A DNA stretch of 64,000 nucleotides from the NCBI RefSeq assembly GCF_009659535.1, contig NZ_VJZZ01000008.1, positions 188,001 through 252,000 on the forward strand, given 5' to 3'. Below are positions 63,216 through 64,000 of this stretch, in pieces. The notes under the pieces were generated by a model, which saw only the letters and a list, made by a program, of their open reading frames with translations, searched no databases and was not told where the DNA came from. Made by a program: the position numbers and the translations under genes. Numbering within the stretch: the first letter of the stretch is position 1; every line of letters begins with the position of its first letter. The stretch is from Aggregicoccus sp. 17bor-14 (GTDB lineage Bacteria > Myxococcota > Myxococcia > Myxococcales > Myxococcaceae).

Positions 63216-64000
63216 GTGCAGATCTCCCCCAGAACCCTCGAAGACCTCGGCTTCGCGGACGTGCTCCGCGCCCTCGCTCAACGCTGCCGCACCGCCCCTG
63301 GCAAGGAGCGGGCGCTCGCGCGTCCCTTCCTCGACTCGCGCGAGGCGGTGGCGGACGCGCTCACCCTGGTCGAGGAGGCGCGCCGGCTCGGCCAGGAGCA
63401 GTTCACCCTCCCGCTCGGTGGCGTGAGCGACCTGCGCAACGCCCTGGGCCGCGCCGAGAAGGGCGGCCTGCTCGAGCCGCGCGAGCTCATCGCCTCCGCG
63501 CAGCTGCTGCTCGCCTTCGTGCGCGCCCGCGAGGCGCTCGAGGAGCGCGAGCACCAGGTGCCGGCCCTGGCGGCCATCGCCCGGCGGCTGCCGGACCTCG
63601 AGGCGCTCGCGGCGCGCATCGACCGGTGCTTCGAGCCGGACGGGGAGATCTCCGACCGCGCGAGCCCGGAGATCCGCGAGGCGCGCGAGCGTGCGCGCGG
63701 CCTGCACCGCAGCATCATGGGCCGGCTCGACAAGCTGCTGCACGACGAGACCTTCCTGCCCAACCTGCGCGAGACCTACTACACCCTGCGCAACGGCCGT
63801 TACGTGGTGCCGGTGGTGGCGAACAACCGCGGCGAGGTGCCCGGCATCGTCCACAACGCGAGCCAGACGGGACAGACGCTGTTCATCGAGCCGCAGGCGC
63901 TGGTGGGCCTGGGCAACGATCTCACCGTGGCCCAGTCCGTGGTCACCGAGGAGGAGCGGCGGCTCCTGCAGGAGCTGACGGACCAGCTCGGGCGCGAGTC
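63216..64000 (+). CDS. mutS2: MutS2 endonuclease, N-terminal part, runs off window
   Basis: The first 261 residues of MutS2, a MutS-like ATPase that in other bacteria suppresses recombination or rescues collided ribosomes. The start GTG 63216 begins MQISPRTLEDLGFADVLRAL, family-typical. The conserved core helix-clamp segment is present near the end: TYYTLRNGRYVVPV, GEVPGIVHNASQTGQTLFIEP, and TVAQSVVTEEERRLLQEL. The ATPase and Smr domains lie beyond the window, so the gene is cut by the edge at its 3-prime end. No stop occurs before position 64000 in this frame. Confidence 0.92.
   Translation, partial: MQISPRTLEDLGFADVLRALAQRCRTAPGKERALARPFLDSREAVADALTLVEEARRLGQEQFTLPLGGVSDLRNALGRAEKGGLLEPRELIASAQLLLAFVRAREALEEREHQVPALAAIARRLPDLEALAARIDRCFEPDGEISDRASPEIREARERARGLHRSIMGRLDKLLHDETFLPNLRETYYTLRNGRYVVPVVANNRGEVPGIVHNASQTGQTLFIEPQALVGLGNDLTVAQSVVTEEERRLLQELTDQLGRE

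Overview
The window is a chromosomal segment of a very GC-rich myxobacterium, most likely suborder Cystobacterineae (Myxococcus relatives). The decisive evidence is a nearly complete Frz chemosensory locus: frzA, frzB, frzCD, frzE and frzF on the minus strand, with frzZ diverging from frzA. Next to it lie a radical SAM gene, alanine dehydrogenase, an ECF sigma/anti-sigma pair resembling rpoE1-orf5, and frzS. As I remember it, Myxococcus xanthus has the same neighbourhood. The CheB-like methylesterase gene frzG, which I remember between frzE and frzF in M. xanthus, is absent here: frzE and frzF are 4 nt apart. Coding density is high, and many neighbours overlap by ATGA, GTGA or TGATG, so translational coupling is common. 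I recognised no rRNA, tRNA, CRISPR, insertion sequence or prophage.

Region by region. 1-2 kb: a NarX/LiaS-type histidine kinase (its start may lie outside the window) and its NarL-type regulator. 2-10.7 kb: an outer-membrane protein, an AI-2E-family transporter, a 39-residue basic protein, a P1 peptidase, a tandem ATP-grasp ligase with RDD and DUF4177-like partners, and hemB. 10.9-17.7 kb: an ABC exporter with an anchored protein, a TrmN6-type methyltransferase, a DUF1015 protein, a membrane protein and a PHA-system protein. 17.7-31.3 kb: the motility signalling block. Frz proteins control reversal of gliding; FrzS is a pole-to-pole protein of type IV pilus motility.

31.3-41.2 kb: coaX and birA, two small lipoproteins, an unusual HARE-HTH/Mrr-like protein and a beta-propeller protein. 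41.4-50.4 kb: a compact minus-strand operon encoding a Yip1 protein, TolC, MacA, an ABC ATPase and two MacB-type permeases. It is followed by a two-domain protein whose N-terminal half is a multinuclear non-heme iron oxidase (MNIO, DUF692), and then by udk. This export operon plus MNIO enzyme is the most promising candidate here for an undescribed system. 50.6-64 kb: a ClpA/ClpC-like unfoldase, a Rossmann/DUF2520 protein, a 1,050-residue lipoprotein joining a metallopeptidase, a propeller and a beta-barrel, then nadD, a phosphoesterase, a NamZ-type exo-muramidase, a class III nucleotide cyclase, a TPR protein and the first part of mutS2.

Most start codons were chosen by eye from Shine-Dalgarno spacing, overlaps and family start positions. 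Function calls rest on motifs recognised by reading; no database search was possible.
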